Shown in pieces: positions 43,370 through 53,210 of a DNA stretch of 64,000 nucleotides (position 1 is the stretch's first letter; the number at the start of each line of letters is the position of its first letter). Source of the stretch: Fonsecaea monophora (Eukaryota; Ascomycota; Eurotiomycetes; Chaetothyriales; Herpotrichiellaceae); NCBI RefSeq assembly GCF_001642475.1, contig NW_019173969.1, positions 124,001-188,000 of the forward strand. The letters are read 5' to 3'. Made by a program: the position numbers and the translations under genes. Under the pieces are notes generated by a model that worked only from the letters and a program-made list of their open reading frames with translations, did not search any database and was not told the DNA's origin.

Positions 43370-44431
43370 TCACATCACTACTGATAGTGCCAACAGTATA
43401 TCTCCAGCTAGCTCTCCTTCTTGGCTGAGAAGCAGCATGAAGGTCCCCCAACATATGAACCTATCGCGGTGGGTCGCGAGGAACTGAGACAGAATTCTTC
43501 GGAGTACATGCGGGCTTTTGGCAGACGTGGGACGGTTGGGGGTACTGTTGTACACATATTCCGTGACCTCGCAGATGGTAGTAATGCTTTCCTCGTCCAG
43601 TGTTTCTTGGGTCAGTTTCCGGTACATTGTCATCAAAGCAGATTGCAACAATGCTCTGACCTCATAGACGTCTGCGAAGACTGCCAGTCTGGCTGTGTCG
43701 AGTAGATTGGCAGTCGCCGGACGTGGGAAGGGGATAATGTTCTGCATAACTTCTAGAATGTCTTTCACGCGAGTGGGTATGTTGAAATGGAAGTCCTGAA
43801 GCTCATCCAGATGCTCAGGGAGACTGAGCTGTAGTTTTTCTGCGCCACCTTCTGCAAGTTGTGTGGTCCAGGCGGAGAAAACTTTCAAGTCTCGCAGGCA
43901 TACCGCGCAAAAAAGGCCCTGTACGTATTTACCATTGTTTGAGCAGCCAGATACAATGCAGTGAGCTTCCCACTGTAGGCTCTGAAGCTCGTGCTGGTTG
44001 CATTCGCCACATTGTGGGAATGTGAGGGAGAATTTCAGCTCCGATGTTGTGGAACAACTCTTGCATCTGAACTTCTTATGCTCTTTCGCCAGTAGAAGTT
44101 CGACAAGCCTGCTTGTTGACGTTCGTTTTGTCGACGGAATGTGCGTGCTTGTTTCGTTGCCTGGCGTGTCGTTCGACGAGAGGTAGGCGTACGCAAGGAA
44201 ATGCTCGAAGGTTCCTGGATCGACTTCTGGAAGCTCTGCGTATCTTTCGTCACCCTCTTTGAATGGCCCTTCTACGAGTTGGCGAAATACTCTTGAATGT
44301 GAAGAAACAATATCTGCATGGACAACGAAAGGCTTCTTCGAGGGTCCGACGTAATAAGTGAAGACGTTCTTATTGAATCTATTGCAGTCATTTTGATTGT
44401 GATCTTCCTCGCGAAACGGTTGCGCATTCAT
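43370..44431 (-). CDS. BTB/POZ domain protein with CxxC pairs, 353 aa
   Basis: Intronless, ATG 44431. Residues about 24-95 form a BTB fold: VFTYYVGPSKKPFVVHADIV, SRVFRQLVEGPFKEG, then YAELPEVDPGTFEHFLAYAY. This is the degenerate BTB common in fungi (HADIVSSHSRVF in place of HKxVLAxxS). Unusual is the middle part, about 120-185, with four cysteine pairs or near-pairs: RCKSC, QCGEC, HCIVSGC and FCAVC. These could hold two zinc ions. The C-terminal half is helical (ATANLLDTARLAVFADVYEV) and like the BACK-type end of fungal BTB proteins. It may be an adaptor for Cul3 ligases, but the family in fungi is large and mostly unstudied. Confidence 0.85.
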   Translation of the reverse strand: MNAQPFREEDHNQNDCNRFNKNVFTYYVGPSKKPFVVHADIVSSHSRVFRQLVEGPFKEGDERYAELPEVDPGTFEHFLAYAYLSSNDTPGNETSTHIPSTKRTSTSRLVELLLAKEHKKFRCKSCSTTSELKFSLTFPQCGECNQHELQSLQWEAHCIVSGCSNNGKYVQGLFCAVCLRDLKVFSAWTTQLAEGGAEKLQLSLPEHLDELQDFHFNIPTRVKDILEVMQNIIPFPRPATANLLDTARLAVFADVYEVRALLQSALMTMYRKLTQETLDEESITTICEVTEYVYNSTPNRPTSAKSPHVLRRILSQFLATHRDRFICWGTFMLLLSQEGELAGDILLALSVVM

Positions 44432-45501
44432 TTTCCAGGAATCGTAATTGCAGTCATTGAGAATCGTGGGCGCAGGCAGAAAGTGCGGCGATGTCGTGGC
44501 ATTGTTGGAGGGACGTGTAACGTGATTTGAGCCTTTCTATGAATCTTCACCAACATTCGCACGGCTGCCAATCAATGGATCTTCGAATGCAGTTAGACAT
44601 CGTCGCCAAGTCAGGGGCATATGAAGGCAACCATGGAAGAAGCATTTTCAGCCTTTTCAAGGACTCGACCGGTTGATGAACGCGAGGGGCAGCTCACTTC
44701 CACAAATACATACCTCGTTGAAACGTTGAGGTCTGTGTGTCTGTCCATCGGTCGATGCTTGAATTGGAGACTCGAAGTGTTGGTTGATTGGCTGACTCGG
44801 GCTTTGATCCGACGATGTACATACACTGTCGAGGGAAACCTGACCCATGCCTGGCTTGCTGGGAAAAGGAGGAGCATCTACTCGCAGGTAGAGAAGGGGT
44901 GATTCAAAAACAGAAAGAGATAGAAGTGCGTGAGATCAAAGTGGGAAAGGGAAGGCATCGCATGCTTTGCTATCTATCGTGTCATCCACTGTCCATCCAT
45001 GCATCCACCCATCCCTCCTCCCTCGATGCCCACCAAGACAGCGTCGAGCCTTGATCGTTGGAAGATAGTGAGACCCGAATCAGCATTTGTGCATCCATAA
45101 AAGTACAATACAAAACCAATTTGCCCATTAATGAACCCAGCAAACCCAATAAACCCATCCGCATCATCCCTGTGCTTGTAAGACCTGATCTGAGCCTCTC
45201 CAACCAGACCAAATCATTCGCTCTGTGGCGAAAAAAAAAAGACATTCTCATGCATCTCACTTTGACCCTTTCAACCACCACTGGGTCTGAATTATTACTG
45301 TTGATACACAGCACAGAATCCTCATGATGCAGTCCGAAAAGATTCCCCAAGCAATTTTTGTCAGAGGTTTTGTGTTTGGCCCCGACGAGAAACTGTATAC
45401 CATAAGACTTTTTGCCCAAGGCATGTTGGAGTAGACTGAAAGCTTTGTGAATGGCCTCAGCTCAGCCCCAGCATGCTGTCAGAGCCAGTTCCTCCATAAA
45501 A
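44432..45501. other. Intergenic, BTB promoter and RCC1 3' side
   Basis: About 1.07 kb. A plus-strand frame ending at 45054 includes DPTMYIHCRGKPDPCLACWE, which has a coding look with three cysteines, but it lacks a good start and I could not place an upstream exon. No gene is called. CATCCA repeats occur at 44990-45012. Confidence 0.35.
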
Positions 45502-47196
45502 TCAAGCCGCATGCCCGTTGACCCCATTGACCCCATTGACCAAAGGAACGGGAACACCTGCAATGACGCTGAACTGACCACCTGCACCAGCCCAGACCAA
45601 TTTCTTGTCTCTGACGGCTGTGTTGTCAATCAGAGTGGCCAGTTCCACGTCGTCCGAAGTGCCCTGTCCCGTCTGGTAGGTGGTACTGAAACCCCACGAG
45701 TACGCCTTGCCATGCTTGTCAATAGCGATGCAGTGATCAGAACCAGCTGCGGCCATGAGAGCCTCAATCTTGGGGATTTGGGTGGGAACAACCAAAATTC
45801 GTGGGTGGCCAGCCGAATCGCGCACAACGTCATCTTCTGGAAGCTCTTTGACATTCAACCCCGACTGATTGCCGTCAATTCGTCCCCAGACCAGAAGTTC
45901 GCGTTTGTCCGTGACAGCGACAGTGTGGTGGGACCCTCCCTGAATACATGTCACTTTGCCAAACTTGCCGCGAAGCGTCTCAACAACAATAGGCATGTGC
46001 ACGTCGTTCCCTTTGGTGTTGCCGCTCTCGTCGAATTCTTTGGGAATGCCCGTCTGCCCAAAGTTGTTCAAACCCCAAGAATAGACGTCGCCATTCGCCT
46101 TCACGGCAAACGAATTGTACGCTCCTGCCCCGACGTACTCGATTTTCTTGAGTGTACCGATGGCCGTCGGAATCAGACTGTTCGTCGCTCTCCGCTCCAA
46201 AATCCGGCGACCTAATTGATTCTGTTGCCCTGAGCCCCAGCAATAGACAGCGCCATTGCTCTGCAAGGCAAGGACGTGATTGGCACCAGCTGCAAGCTGG
46301 GTAATCTTGCTGAGCCCTTTGATCAGCTTCGGCCGGAGCTGTATCAGTGTGGTGGGATCAAAGCCAAAAATGCCTTCATTCGAGCGAAATGTGCCCCATC
46401 CGTACACATCTCCCTGAGTTGTGAGAGCAAAAGTGGCACTGTCAGTACAGGCGACTTGGCTGAAGACGACGTCTTCAGGAATACCCGAGAGGTCCACTTC
46501 CCCGGGTGTAGATTCCTTCGGGTTCACGGCTGTTTCCGAACCGCTATCCGAGTCGGAATCACTGGCATCCTCGTCATCAATATCGCGAAGACCACCATCC
46601 CAAGCAGTGTCTCGACCTAGTGCACCCTGGTCATTGACACCCCAGGTCAGAATCTTGTTGTCGTGGGTCAAAGCCGCAGTGTGCATCCCGCCAACCGACA
46701 ACGCCACCACTCCCACATTATCCGGGCTGAGGTTGGGATTGTATCGCGGTCTCTTCACTTCCGTCTGACCTTTGGCACTCCCAAGACCAAGTTCTCCAGA
46801 AGAGCCTTCTCCAAACACATATACATTGAGTTTTTCAGTAGGCGGCTGGTTGATCTCTGCCTTGGTTATCTTGGGCTTTTTGGTTCCAGTCGGTTTTGCT
46901 GAAGGAGCAGCTTTTGGCTTGGGCGGTGTGGGTTCGTCATCAGGAAGCAGTCGCACTCTCTTGGAATCCTTGGTCTGATCTTCATCTTCGACCTCCGGCT
47001 CCGCCTTCCGCTTGCTTGTCTTTTTTGCAGGAGCGTCTGAGACTAATAAAACAGCTTCAGGGGATTTCCTGGCGCGGGCGGTGGTTTTCTTGCTCGAGGT
47101 AGAATGTTGGGGTTTCGCCTTCTTGTTGGGAAGTGGCGCTAACTCGGTTGTTACTTTCCTCGGGTGGGATAGCTTGCGGGCTCGAGTGCCAGACAT
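45502..47196 (-). CDS. RCC1-family Ran guanine-nucleotide exchange factor, 564 aa
   Basis: The nuclear RCC1 (Srm1/Pim1) protein loads GTP on Ran at chromatin and so sets the direction of nuclear transport. I chose ATG 47196 (MSGTRARKLSHPRKVTTEL), the usual basic N-terminus; the same frame is open 130 codons further up. After a Lys/Pro-rich nuclear-signal part the seven-bladed propeller starts at LNVYVFGEGSSGELGLG. Blades show the family's G-x-x-H-x-x-A-L and W-G-x-x-x-x-G-x-L-G steps: GGMHTAALTHDNKILTWG, GANHVLALQSNGAVYCWG, GAYNSFAVKANGDVYSWG, GSHHTVAVTDKRELLVWG and GSDHCIAIDKHGKAYSWG. An acidic insert (DIDDEDASDSDSDSGSE) sits between blades 1 and 2. It has no introns. The final GVNGVNG repeat at the C-terminus is encoded by TTGACCCCA repeats. 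Confidence 0.93.
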   Translation of the reverse strand: MSGTRARKLSHPRKVTTELAPLPNKKAKPQHSTSSKKTTARARKSPEAVLLVSDAPAKKTSKRKAEPEVEDEDQTKDSKRVRLLPDDEPTPPKPKAAPSAKPTGTKKPKITKAEINQPPTEKLNVYVFGEGSSGELGLGSAKGQTEVKRPRYNPNLSPDNVGVVALSVGGMHTAALTHDNKILTWGVNDQGALGRDTAWDGGLRDIDDEDASDSDSDSGSETAVNPKESTPGEVDLSGIPEDVVFSQVACTDSATFALTTQGDVYGWGTFRSNEGIFGFDPTTLIQLRPKLIKGLSKITQLAAGANHVLALQSNGAVYCWGSGQQNQLGRRILERRATNSLIPTAIGTLKKIEYVGAGAYNSFAVKANGDVYSWGLNNFGQTGIPKEFDESGNTKGNDVHMPIVVETLRGKFGKVTCIQGGSHHTVAVTDKRELLVWGRIDGNQSGLNVKELPEDDVVRDSAGHPRILVVPTQIPKIEALMAAAGSDHCIAIDKHGKAYSWGFSTTYQTGQGTSDDVELATLIDNTAVRDKKLVWAGAGGQFSVIAGVPVPLVNGVNGVNGHAA

Positions 47197-47892
47197 GTTT
47201 GATCTCGTCGGTGACGCGACGCAGGGAACTCGGACGGTCAGACGAATACAAAGAGAGGCGATGAGTTGCTCGGTACAAACTGATGGAAGGACGAGAGGTG
47301 CTTGCAAGAGAAGAGATTTCCAAGCAAAGAAAAGAGCCCTGGAAGAAAAGGGAGTGAATACGGTCAAAGGTACGAGGTAGTCTGAGGGTAATTCGGTTGA
47401 GGCGAGTAGGTGTGCTGGTACCAGAAAAAAAGTTGTTAGCGCATCGATTGTTATGGTTGCCAATTGGACGTGACACGAGCGCAGCCGCACAACCCGAAAT
47501 TCCGCGTGACTAAGCAGCACGAGTGCCTCGAGTCCGCCGCCCAACCTCTCCTGACTCTGCGATGGATTCACTACTTGTACAGTCATGATGATACAGAGTG
47601 AAAATGGTTAATGCATTATTTGTGAGCGATTGTCTCACGTCCGCACACAGAACATGTTCCTACAAGTAATGGCGAAGGACTCTTCTGCGAGCCACCCTTA
47701 CAGGCCCGTAGACATGCCCTCCAGCCAGATAATATGATACAAATTGGAGCCAGCTTCGGTTGTCTTCGACCGTGGAATCAATCTGACCTCCTGCTTGCTC
47801 AGCTGTTGTTCCTTCCTCCAAACACCGTCAACGCAGCAGACAATGTCGTCTTCTTGCGGGGACAAGTATCTTGATGACCATGCCTTCTCCGT
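47197..47892. other. Intergenic, RCC1 leader with open frame, Tad2 3' side
   Basis: About 700 bases. The RCC1 frame is open from 47586 (an ATG) to 47196 without stop, described as a finding. The remainder holds no gene that I can support. Confidence 0.45.
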
Positions 47893-48561
47893 TCAGACAA
47901 CAGGCTTCAATTCTCGGTTGCCTTTGGCGCGGGGATTCGGCGCGTTCTCGTTTTCCTGGATGTAGAATCGTCGGAGCAACATAATGGCTTCTTTTCTAAA
48001 TATCCCTCCATAGCTTGGATAGCCCTCCTCCAGACCTTTATCAGAATGAACCGGCAGCACACTCCCGTTCCCACCAAATCGATCATTGCCACACCCAAAG
48101 TAGACACAGCGAATGCCGTACTGCCTCAGGGCTGAAGCGCACATGATGCATGGTTCAACCGTCACGTAGAGATCCGTCTCCTTGAGTTTTCGGGCTGGCA
48201 TCTTGGAGAGAAATTGTGCAATGGCGAGGAATTCGGCGTGGCGAGTGCCGTTGAGAGATCGGTTGGTGTCATTCATGCCTCGAGCAACGACTTCGCCCTC
48301 ATGAACCAGAACACATGCAACAGGAGTTTCGCCTCCGCGGAGTGCTTCTTCGGCAACATCGATGGCTTGACGCATGAATCCCTGGTGGAGCTCGAGGTTT
48401 TTGAGAACTTCAGCATCAAGTCTGTCCTTGTCACTTTTGGCCTCGGGCTTGCTGTTGCTGGTTGACATCTCGTCAGAGTCTGAAAGGTCTAGGAGGCCCG
48501 TGTCAGTGAAGGGGTAAAAATCAGAGCCTCCGGGCCCGGAGAGGTCCTGGAGGGGGTCCAT
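47893..48561 (-). CDS. TAD2: tRNA(adenine-34) deaminase catalytic subunit Tad2
   Basis: Tad2 with Tad3 turns A34 to inosine in tRNA anticodons in eukaryotes. The start is ATG 48561 (MDPLQDLSGPGG); the frame is open seven codons further but from a GTG. The deaminase domain starts at HQGFMRQAIDVAEEALRGGE. Zinc ligands and the proton-shuttling Glu are visible: HAE (H108, E110) and PCIMC (C138, C141). TPVACVLVHEGEVVARG and RCVYFGCGNDRFGGNGSVL are conserved in the family. The first 50 residues are acidic and Ser-rich, probably disordered. The length is 222 residues, no introns. It reads away from the EMC10 gene, with 264 bases between the two start codons. Confidence 0.93.
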   Translation of the reverse strand: MDPLQDLSGPGGSDFYPFTDTGLLDLSDSDEMSTSNSKPEAKSDKDRLDAEVLKNLELHQGFMRQAIDVAEEALRGGETPVACVLVHEGEVVARGMNDTNRSLNGTRHAEFLAIAQFLSKMPARKLKETDLYVTVEPCIMCASALRQYGIRCVYFGCGNDRFGGNGSVLPVHSDKGLEEGYPSYGGIFRKEAIMLLRRFYIQENENAPNPRAKGNRELKPVV

Positions 48562-48825
48562 GGCGACTACATCTTGACTCACTGGAGAGCAAACAGGAGG
48601 AGAATCTGTAAATGTCGTGGTGGATTTCTACTGCCTCGCGCCACCTCGTATTCGGGTTAGTTGCCCTTTACAACAAAAGGCGGCGATGGGTGCGGGTTGG
48701 TGATGGCCAGGACTAAGCGTGGAGTGAACTGAAGAGCTGAATGTTTGAAGGGAAGATACAAGTTGTTTGCTGTCACCATCATAAAGTGTTTTTTTTTTTC
48801 TTTCGGTGCGTTGTGACTGCCAAAG
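48562..48825. promoter_or_regulatory. Shared divergent promoter, TAD2 / EMC10
   Basis: These 264 bases lie between two opposed start codons and must hold both core promoters. A run of T and C (48789-48805) lies just before the EMC10 ATG. I see no other defined site. Confidence 0.5.
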
Positions 48826-49566
48826 ATGACCTGTCGCAGTTTCCTGCTGGTGCTGCTGGCCGTTTGTACCTGGACTGTCCTGGCAGCGAGCGATGCCGCA
48901 GCCTCTCAACTACCCAAGTCGGTCACTTTGTCGTACGAATTGATCGGATCTCCCTCAGTCAAACCGCTTGTTACTATCTTTTATGATCCGAAGACTTCTA
49001 AGCACGCTTTGTCTTCATGGACACCTCCCTCTCTCGAGTCACTCCAATCGACCACCCCCGAACCTACCTCGTCGAAGCTGCTTCGGATTGTTTTGCCTAA
49101 TGGCAGTTCTACTGTAACAACCCTTGATACATTCGGCAAGGATGTCCACCAGAAAATCGATCTCTGGATATCTCCAGACGACGGGTCAGTTCTCTCTGCC
49201 TCGGTCTCGGGCCTTTCACCACCCCCGTTGACCGCGGAAGAAGAACGGTATCAGAAGAAAGTTGAAAGAGCTAAGGCTAAGGGAAGGCCCATACCACCTC
49301 CGCCTCCGGTGCCAAACACAAAGAAAGCAAGAGAAGAAGCAGCTAAAGCAGCAGCTCTTCACGAGCCCATCAAAGTCAGCCTTATCACCGCCGGTGCCGG
49401 CCCCTCACCTGACCTCGCAACTCGGAAACCACCCCAGGTCGATGCTGAAGGCAGAGAGATTGTGCAGGAAGAACAACAAGAGAAGAGCTTCTTCCAGAAG
49501 TACTGGTGGGTGTTTTTGATCGCCACTATGCTTATGATGGGTGGTGGTGGAGGAGGAGATAAATAA
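48826..49566 (+). CDS. EMC10: ER membrane protein complex subunit 10 (EMC10-like)
   Basis: EMC10 is a luminal-facing subunit of the ER membrane insertase. ATG 48826 gives a clear signal peptide (CRSFLLVLLAVCTWTVLA, cut near residue 20). The luminal beta-sandwich part follows: SVTLSYELIGS, then LPNGSSTVTTLDTFGKDVHQ with one N-glycosylation sequon (NGS), and KIDLWISPDDGSVLSASVSG. A charged linker (TAEEERYQKKVERAKAKGRP) and Pro run come next; EPIKVSLITAGAGPSPDLAT resembles family members. The end has QEKSFFQKYWWVFLIATMLM, one transmembrane helix, and a Gly-rich tail (GGGGGGDK). The length of 246 residues, the start with signal peptide and the FFQKYWW-type helix fit EMC10; I am fairly sure. No introns. 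Confidence 0.87.
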   Translation: MTCRSFLLVLLAVCTWTVLAASDAAASQLPKSVTLSYELIGSPSVKPLVTIFYDPKTSKHALSSWTPPSLESLQSTTPEPTSSKLLRIVLPNGSSTVTTLDTFGKDVHQKIDLWISPDDGSVLSASVSGLSPPPLTAEEERYQKKVERAKAKGRPIPPPPPVPNTKKAREEAAKAAALHEPIKVSLITAGAGPSPDLATRKPPQVDAEGREIVQEEQQEKSFFQKYWWVFLIATMLMMGGGGGGDK

Positions 49567-49883
49567 AACCCCGAAGCCAACATCTTCGACCTCTGCAGTC
49601 ATGGATCTCTGACTTCGAATACCAACGAATGTCCAACAAGCTCTTGTTGTTCACTAACCAGGAGTACTACAAGACCAATCCGAACCCCCCAAACCGGCAT
49701 CTTGGCAATGGACAAGAGGCCAAATCAGCTATGTCAACTTATGATCGTCCACCAGTGCTGTACACGAAAAGACATGCCTATACCAATTGTTCCAGACTCA
49801 GCAGGCAAACCCATTCGCCAGTCAACCTTCCGATCAGAAATACACCGTATGCATCCAATGGACTCCAAAATCTGCCGTCGCAG
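49567..49883. other. Short gap, convergent 3' regions
   Basis: The EMC10 and F-box stops are 317 bases apart. The gap should hold two 3' UTRs that may overlap. No other structure is seen. Confidence 0.5.
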
Positions 49884-52800
49884 CTAATGCAGAATATCAT
49901 CCGGAAGCTCGCAATACACTCGCCTACCTCTTCCCCAGACACTGAGATCCCAAACTTGTAAGCCTCTGTCAGTCAGGACGATCAATTCATTCTCGGCAAC
50001 CCTCCTCCGTGGACTCCTTCTGCGCCGCGGCTCCGATTTCCTTGTGTGAGGCAACTCTGGAGCGGTCGACGCACCACGTTCCTGGTCTGTTTTTGGTGGG
50101 GGCTCGTCTCTTCTCCCTCCAGCTGAAGCTTCCGTTACCTCAATTTCCTTGCCTTTGGCTTGGTCTACCTCTGCTGAACCTGCAGCTTTCGGCTCAGGGG
50201 ATTCAAGGACTATCGTGCTTGTGATGCTGGGGTAGTCGGGAGGACGAGCAATATGTTTGATCTGTCCGATCAACTTGGACTGCGAAAATGGTGCTGGGGG
50301 TATTTCATACGAGACAGCTATCATTGCCTCCTGGATTTGGGTAGACGTAATCTCGGAGCAGGTGGGAGTCTGTAAATCTGATATCGGTGACGATTGGTCG
50401 TGGTACTGTGGTAATCCAGAGGGTTGCGGTCGATCGTGTGGACGAAAACTTCCAATAGCTACTGACGTTCCCGAATTCTCGGATCTCTCACCTTCTGCAA
50501 TTTCCTGCTGTGGAGTCAGCGAGGCCGTGTTGTTGCTTGTTACATTCTCATTATCGTTCTCCTTTCCTTTTTCCTTGTCCTTGTCCTTCTCTTTTTCTTT
50601 TTCCTTTTCCTTTTCCACACCTCTCGTCTCATTCGCTAACCCCTGCGTATCTTGTCCTGTTGCATATACGTCTCCCACATCGCTGGCCGGCTCTTCGTCG
50701 ACCCGGTGTGGCTTTCCCAACGACCAGCACATCTTCCGTACCACGGCTCCACCGTCCATCTTCAACACGAGCGGTCGGAGCTCAATGGTGCGTTCAAGAG
50801 GCCAGCGGCTTTTCACACGCGGGTAGAAGCTCACTAAGTCCGCGAGCGAGAGCGAGGTGGATGTGCTAGAGGCGACGGATCCGGGTGCCTTTGGTGGAAT
50901 TGTCGGAGCCGAAGACGCCGGAATAGGTTCATCATTGTGGTTGTTGTCGTCACCTTGAGGGTTGGGATTGTGATCGCCACCGGCCACGTTTTCCGCCGTG
51001 TTCAAGACGTTTGCGTCGTTGTCCTCGTGCTCGCTTTCGCTGCTGCTCTCGCTGCTGCTGGTGCCTGTGCTGCCGGCGTCGTCGCTATCGCTGTCCTCGT
51101 CCCACGCCTCCTCGCACAGCGCCCGCGGGTTCAAGGCATACACCAGCACGCGATCCCACTGTGCGACGGCAATGCGCTCCCCTCTGGGCGATATGCTTAT
51201 GGTGTCCAGCCCCGTCAGCGTGGTGCGTTGGGGAGCCCACCCCCACAATCTGGCGGCGACGCGCAGGTCTGTGCCGTGCAAGGTATCGGCGTCCGTGTCG
51301 TCAGCGTCTGTGTCCAAGTCGGGCTCATCAGCGTCGGCCTCGGAGTTGTTGTCCGTGTCATCGTTATTATCGTTGTCATCGTCATCGTCATTGTCATCGT
51401 CGTTGTCGTCATCGTCTTCTTCCACTCCGTTGCCGTCCGAGACCATGACGACATCCGGGTGGGGATTATCGTGGGGTTGGACGTGGACGACGTTTGAGTG
51501 TCGTCTCCTCCGGGACGGGCGCGGCGGGCGGGGCAGGGCGGGCAGGTCGTCGTTGAACCTCGAGTGGGAGCAGAGATCGTAGAGGACGCGCTCGCGGATC
51601 TGCACGATCGTGAGGACCTGCGGGCCCGTCTCGGTGACGAGACCACCGCACGTGTGAATGTGGACTGTCGGGAGCTTGGCCGTGCCCACGCAGAGGACGT
51701 GGCTGATGCACTCGACGTCGGGCGGCGCGACGAGGTCCGAATCCGCGGTCGTCGTCGGTGGCGGGAACGTGGTCGTCTCGTGGGTGCTGAAGAACGGCAA
51801 GCCCAGCGAAAAGTGGTTGCCGTCGATGGCCGTGTGGGTAGCCCGCCGGACGCGTTTGCGCAGCATCTTGAACGCGTCGTCGGGCGGCGGAGAGAGAACG
51901 GGGGTCACGGAGGGGCTGTAGACGCGGCTGCGGACGGATTCGTTGGCCAGCAGCGTCGTGAACGGCACGGTCGACCCGGGGGCGTAGAGGGACAGGCGGC
52001 GGCCGTCTTTGAAAAATGCAATGGCGCGCGGTCGCAGGGGGAAATGCAACAGGCGGAGATCCTGCCCGCTATCGTGGCGGCCGCTGCGGTTGAACTTCTC
52101 GCGTACCGAGGTGACCGTGTAGGTGATTCCGCTGCCGTCGGCGTCGTCGTCTGCAGTCTCCCGTGTAAGGCCGACGACCCGCTCGCCTGACCGGGACGGG
52201 TAGATCGGGCTGAGTCGGTCATAGGGGTAGAGAACCCAGACGCTGTAATCGCCCGGCTCGTGGCGCGGGAGGCGGTCGGCGGTGTAGAAGCAGACCGTGG
52301 CATCTGACGTCGGGGTCAACGTATCTGGGAGATCCCACAGAATGGCGCACTGGAGCCGGTTGTTGACCGCCAGGTGGACGGGGACCAGAACATTGTCGTT
52401 GATCGACTTGTGGGTCGGTATGGGGAAGAAGACGGGCCGATCACTCCGGAACATGTCATAATGGAGGAGATGGTAGTGTACACGAGAGGAGGAAGACGAG
52501 ACTTTGGGGTGATTCCTCTCCTGCAACGAGGGAGTTCGATCAGACCGAGGACACCGATGCTTGGCTGTGAGGCTGTCAAGAGTCTCTTTCACAGATGACT
52601 TGACTGTCGTCGGCTCGTAATGGGACGTGTCGTTGGCGGGATCCTCTTTCGGTGGTGTCCAAGCGTACAACACACTGATGTAGTGGCTCTTCTGGACGGC
52701 TTGGATGATTTTCGCACTCCCATCTGCGTACGGCGACTCGAGGCTCTCACCGGGTAACTCGTTATGCCAGTTCAATCGGAGTCGGAGGCTGTTCTTCACG

Positions 52801-53210
52801 ACCAGACACACGTTGTTCCCCCACTCACTCTCGACGCCGAGGCACGATGCGCGCGCATCGATGGTGCCCAACGTATGTTTGGGAAGGTCCCAACTCCGAC
52901 AGTCCGCGGTGAAATTGACTCCATAGAGATGCGAAGTGGCGCGTTGACGGAAGATGAGGAAGAGCTCACTGGTCGGGATCGACCGGTTCTCCAACCCTAG
53001 CTTCAGGCCGGGGACGTGGCGGAGATGGTAGAGGATGACTTCCCGACTTTGCGACGCCAGTGAGAAGAATCTCAGGTTGACGTGAATCAGCTGGAAGAAG
53101 GTCGGGGTGGTGCTGAAATAGAATATCTGCTGCAGGATTTCCGAAGGGACGGAACCGAGGTTTGCCGTTGCGGTTGCCTTGTGCCGCGAGATGAGTGGTT
53201 GGTCTGGCAT
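49884..53210 (-). CDS. F-box protein with charged low-complexity tracts, 1,108 aa
   Basis: A long single-exon gene. I chose ATG 53210 (MPDQPLISRHKATATANLG); upstream the frame is open only from a GTG. The F-box (about residues 18-62) reads GSVPSEILQQIFYFSTTPTF then FQLIHVNLRFFSLASQSREV, and would dock Skp1 in an SCF ubiquitin ligase. The following 500 residues have beta-strand blocks with Trp/Asp ends typical of a propeller-like fold (DLLHF, YALNPRAL, TISISPRGERIAVAQWDRV, a WD-repeat-like unit), probably the substrate arm. Two charged tracts follow: an Asp/Asn run coded by 51300-51430 and a Lys/Glu/Asp run coded by 50560-50625. The C-terminus returns to a propeller-like strand, ELIVLTDRGLQVWDLSVWG. 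The target is unknown. High GC and low complexity give many false antisense frames here. Confidence 0.85.
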   Translation of the reverse strand: MPDQPLISRHKATATANLGSVPSEILQQIFYFSTTPTFFQLIHVNLRFFSLASQSREVILYHLRHVPGLKLGLENRSIPTSELFLIFRQRATSHLYGVNFTADCRSWDLPKHTLGTIDARASCLGVESEWGNNVCLVVKNSLRLRLNWHNELPGESLESPYADGSAKIIQAVQKSHYISVLYAWTPPKEDPANDTSHYEPTTVKSSVKETLDSLTAKHRCPRSDRTPSLQERNHPKVSSSSSRVHYHLLHYDMFRSDRPVFFPIPTHKSINDNVLVPVHLAVNNRLQCAILWDLPDTLTPTSDATVCFYTADRLPRHEPGDYSVWVLYPYDRLSPIYPSRSGERVVGLTRETADDDADGSGITYTVTSVREKFNRSGRHDSGQDLRLLHFPLRPRAIAFFKDGRRLSLYAPGSTVPFTTLLANESVRSRVYSPSVTPVLSPPPDDAFKMLRKRVRRATHTAIDGNHFSLGLPFFSTHETTTFPPPTTTADSDLVAPPDVECISHVLCVGTAKLPTVHIHTCGGLVTETGPQVLTIVQIRERVLYDLCSHSRFNDDLPALPRPPRPSRRRRHSNVVHVQPHDNPHPDVVMVSDGNGVEEDDDDNDDDNDDDDDNDNNDDTDNNSEADADEPDLDTDADDTDADTLHGTDLRVAARLWGWAPQRTTLTGLDTISISPRGERIAVAQWDRVLVYALNPRALCEEAWDEDSDSDDAGSTGTSSSESSSESEHEDNDANVLNTAENVAGGDHNPNPQGDDNNHNDEPIPASSAPTIPPKAPGSVASSTSTSLSLADLVSFYPRVKSRWPLERTIELRPLVLKMDGGAVVRKMCWSLGKPHRVDEEPASDVGDVYATGQDTQGLANETRGVEKEKEKEKEKDKDKEKGKENDNENVTSNNTASLTPQQEIAEGERSENSGTSVAIGSFRPHDRPQPSGLPQYHDQSSPISDLQTPTCSEITSTQIQEAMIAVSYEIPPAPFSQSKLIGQIKHIARPPDYPSITSTIVLESPEPKAAGSAEVDQAKGKEIEVTEASAGGRRDEPPPKTDQERGASTAPELPHTRKSEPRRRRSPRRRVAENELIVLTDRGLQVWDLSVWGRGRRVYCELPDDILH
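50560..50625. repeat. Pyrimidine-rich coding repeat (Lys/Glu/Asp run)
   Basis: TCCTTT/TCCTTG hexamer-like units on the plus strand code, on the minus strand, for alternating Lys with Glu or Asp in the F-box protein. Slippage-prone; the residue count may vary between strains. Confidence 0.8.

Noticed and set aside
50937..52190. Long plus-strand ORFs (186-230 codons) opposite the F-box gene
   Set aside because: Val/Ile or Arg runs come from the complement of Asp/Asn repeats; no start context or domain.
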